This document shows positions 62,286 through 64,000 of a stretch of 64,000 nt of DNA, piece by piece. Position 1 is the first letter of the stretch. Every line of letters starts with the position of its first letter. Source of the stretch: Nonomuraea ceibae. GTDB taxonomy: Bacteria > Actinomycetota > Actinomycetes > Streptosporangiales > Streptosporangiaceae. The notes beneath the pieces were generated by a model. The model worked only from the letters and a program-made list of their open reading frames with translations. It ran no database searches and was not told where the DNA came from. The stretch spans positions 62,001 through 126,000 of the forward strand of contig NZ_JAHKRO010000011.1 of the NCBI RefSeq assembly GCF_019396325.1, in the 5' to 3' direction. The position numbers and the translations under genes were made by a program.

Positions 62286-63065
62286 ATGCCCAATTATCAC
62301 CATTTAAGGCACGCTTTCGCGGCGCTGGGCGTCGCGCCCGGACAGGTCGTCCTGGTGCACTCCTCGCTCAGTGCCATCGGCCGGGTTCACGGCGGTGCTC
62401 CGGCCGTCGTCGCCGCGCTGCGTGACCTGCTGGGGCCCGGCGGCACGCTCGTGGTCCCCACCGGGACCCCGGCCAACTCCGACACCTCCTCCTGCTATCG
62501 CGCCCTCGTCGCCGGGATGAGCGCCGAGGAGGTCGCCCGGCATCGGGCCGCCATGCCCGCGTACGACCCGGCGACGACGCCGACGGCGCTGATGGGGCGC
62601 ATACCCGAGCACGTCCGGCAGCTTCCCGGGGCCCGGCGCAGCGCGCACCCGCACACCTCGTTCGCCGCCGTGGGGCCGCACGCCGCCGCCGTCATCGACG
62701 GTCACGCGCGTGACTGCCTGCTCGGCGAGCGTTCGCCGCTCGGCCGGCTGTACGACGCCGGGGCGCTCGTGCTGCTGCTCGGCGTCGGCTACGACCGGTG
62801 CACGGCCTTCCACCTGGCCGAGTACCGCTTCCGTGACGATCCGCCGCGCCGGTCGTACCGGGGGGTGGTGGACGACGGGCGGGGGCGGGAGTGGTGCGAG
62901 TTCGAGGACGTGGACCTCGACGCGGGCGACTTCGCCGCGCTGGGCGCCGCGTTCGAGCGGGCCTGCCGGGTGCGGCGCGGGCCGGTGGGGGACGCTACCG
63001 CGCGGCTGTTCCCGCTGAGGACGGCCGTGGACTTCGCCGTCGCCTGGCTCACCGCCAACCGCTAG
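62286..63065 (+). CDS. AAC(3) family aminoglycoside N-acetyltransferase-like protein
   Basis: The ATG at 62286 with GAGG upstream gives 259 residues. VVLVHSSLSAIGRVHGGAPA at the N-terminus, GTLVVPTGTPANSDTSSC and the catalytic-region RRSAHPHTSFAAVGPHA with LLLLGVGYDRCTAFHLAEY identify the antibiotic N-acetyltransferase family AAC(3). Members near RiPP genes may acylate peptide or amine substrates rather than aminoglycosides. It is preceded by an AT-rich 208-bp gap that should hold its promoter. Confidence 0.85.
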   Translation: MPNYHHLRHAFAALGVAPGQVVLVHSSLSAIGRVHGGAPAVVAALRDLLGPGGTLVVPTGTPANSDTSSCYRALVAGMSAEEVARHRAAMPAYDPATTPTALMGRIPEHVRQLPGARRSAHPHTSFAAVGPHAAAVIDGHARDCLLGERSPLGRLYDAGALVLLLGVGYDRCTAFHLAEYRFRDDPPRRSYRGVVDDGRGREWCEFEDVDLDAGDFAALGAAFERACRVRRGPVGDATARLFPLRTAVDFAVAWLTANR

Positions 63066-63098
63066 AAGCACTCCGCCGTCACGGCAGGGGCCCCGCTG

Positions 63099-63578
63099 TC
63101 AGGGGATGGCGCTCATGACGACGCGGGGGGCCACGTCGATGCCCAGGGCGCGCTCGTGCTCCACCAGGGCGCGCAGCTCAGGGCCCCAGTCCTCGGCGGG
63201 CAGGACGTGGAAGCCGTGGCGCTCGTACCAGGGGGCGTTCCAGGGCACGTCGCGGAAGGTGGTCAGCGTCACGGCGGGGGCGCCCGTGGCGCGGGCGTGG
63301 TCGAGGACGGCGGCGACGAGCCGGCCGCCGATGCCCCGGCGCATCCGCTCGGGGCGTACGGCGAGCTGTTCGAGGTGGAGGTTGCCGTCGACGTGGCCGA
63401 CGAGGGCGAAACCGTCGGGCGGGTCGCCCTCCACCAGCACCGGGCCGGGGTCGGTGACCTCCTCGATCATCGTCGTGCCCGGCGGGAACGTGATGCCCAC
63501 CTGCTCGAACAGCCCGTCGGCGGCCAGCTCCACAGCCGTCAGGCCGGGAAGATCCGCGGATTCAGCCCATCGCACCAT
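63099..63578 (-). CDS. GNAT family N-acetyltransferase
   Basis: The 159-residue protein has the acetyl-CoA-binding signature LAVRPERMRRGIGGRLVAAV preceded by the beta4 strand GNLHLEQ, and the terminal WYERHGFHVLP. It lies between the AAC(3) gene (convergent) and dapB on the same strand as dapB. A GNAT gene next to dapB is frequent in actinomycetes. The acceptor is unknown. Confidence 0.85.
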   Translation of the reverse strand: MVRWAESADLPGLTAVELAADGLFEQVGITFPPGTTMIEEVTDPGPVLVEGDPPDGFALVGHVDGNLHLEQLAVRPERMRRGIGGRLVAAVLDHARATGAPAVTLTTFRDVPWNAPWYERHGFHVLPAEDWGPELRALVEHERALGIDVAPRVVMSAIP

Positions 63579-63674
63579 GCCGACACGGTCTCATGATTGC
63601 CGACGCGGACGCCCGCGAATATTAGTGTGATGATCGTAGGCTCGGCTGTGCGGAGCCGGGAACCCCTCCTTCAC

Positions 63675-63711
63675 CCGTGCCCGCGACCTCGTCCCGAGGT
63701 GGCGGGCACGG
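63675..63711 (-). terminator. strong hairpin terminator after dapB
   Basis: CCGTGCCCGC pairs with GCGGGCACGG and, inside it, ACCTCG pairs with CGAGGT around a TCC loop, with one G/G mismatch between the two stems, giving a 16-bp near-continuous stem. It ends 8 bp before the dapB stop on the minus strand side and is a probable intrinsic terminator of the dapB transcript. Confidence 0.75.
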
Positions 63712-63718
63712 CCTCCGT

Positions 63719-64000
<282 letters not shown>

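Overview
The window is high-GC actinomycete chromosome. The GC-rich third codon positions, GTG/TTG starts, ATGA/GTGA gene overlaps, apparently leaderless genes, menaquinone prenyltransferase, diaminopimelate genes and an FxSxx-COOH RiPP locus fit a Streptosporangiaceae-type organism such as Nonomuraea. The genus is inference. No rRNA, tRNA, CRISPR array or insertion sequence was recognised.

Positions 1-15.7 kb form a carbohydrate/sugar-acid region. A DUF6807 (PmoA-like) gene, an esterase/dienelactone-hydrolase-like gene, a Gfo/Idh/MocA oxidoreductase and a first sugar ABC importer are followed by a uronate oxidation cluster: uronate dehydrogenase, a second ABC importer, an IclR regulator, 5-dehydro-4-deoxyglucarate dehydratase, 2-oxoglutarate-semialdehyde dehydrogenase and glucarate dehydratase. 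Together these predict uronate to aldarate to 2-oxoglutarate. No lactonase was found. A 16-bp near-palindrome recurs upstream of three of the transcription units and is the likely IclR operator. After a repeat-rich spacer come a TIM-barrel-like protein of unknown function, a DUF402 protein and a two-component system next to the remnant of an ABC ATPase gene.

Positions 20.6-26.2 kb hold a compact azole-type RiPP (TOMM/LAP) cluster: a 39-residue precursor with a Ser/Thr-only C-terminus, a SagB-like dehydrogenase, an ocin-ThiF-like partner, a YcaO cyclodehydratase ending in PxPxP, and a flavoprotein beyond a repeat-filled spacer. No transporter or protease gene is present.

RNase J and dapA follow at 26.4-29.1 kb, and the 3' part of dapB sits at the right edge. 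The roughly 34.6 kb between dapA and dapB carries GntR regulators (including two paralogues made of two winged helices each), RadC, a ferritin-like diiron protein, an EamA/MocR pair with overlapping start codons, menA, and a peptide ABC importer operon containing an S9 peptidase.

Positions 47.9-63.1 kb hold a second RiPP-type locus. A three-NTPase operon (KAP; a degenerate P-loop protein; a membrane-anchored AAA protein) is followed by a radical SAM FxsB-type maturase, an HExxH-domain protein, an NB-ARC/TPR FxsT-type protein, a 52-residue FxsA-like precursor ending in FSNSI, an nSTAND-TPR protein, an MFS transporter and an AAC(3)-family acetyltransferase. The radical SAM, HExxH, TPR and precursor parts are of known type. 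The added NTPases and the altered terminal motif make this locus and the azole cluster the best candidates for undescribed biology.
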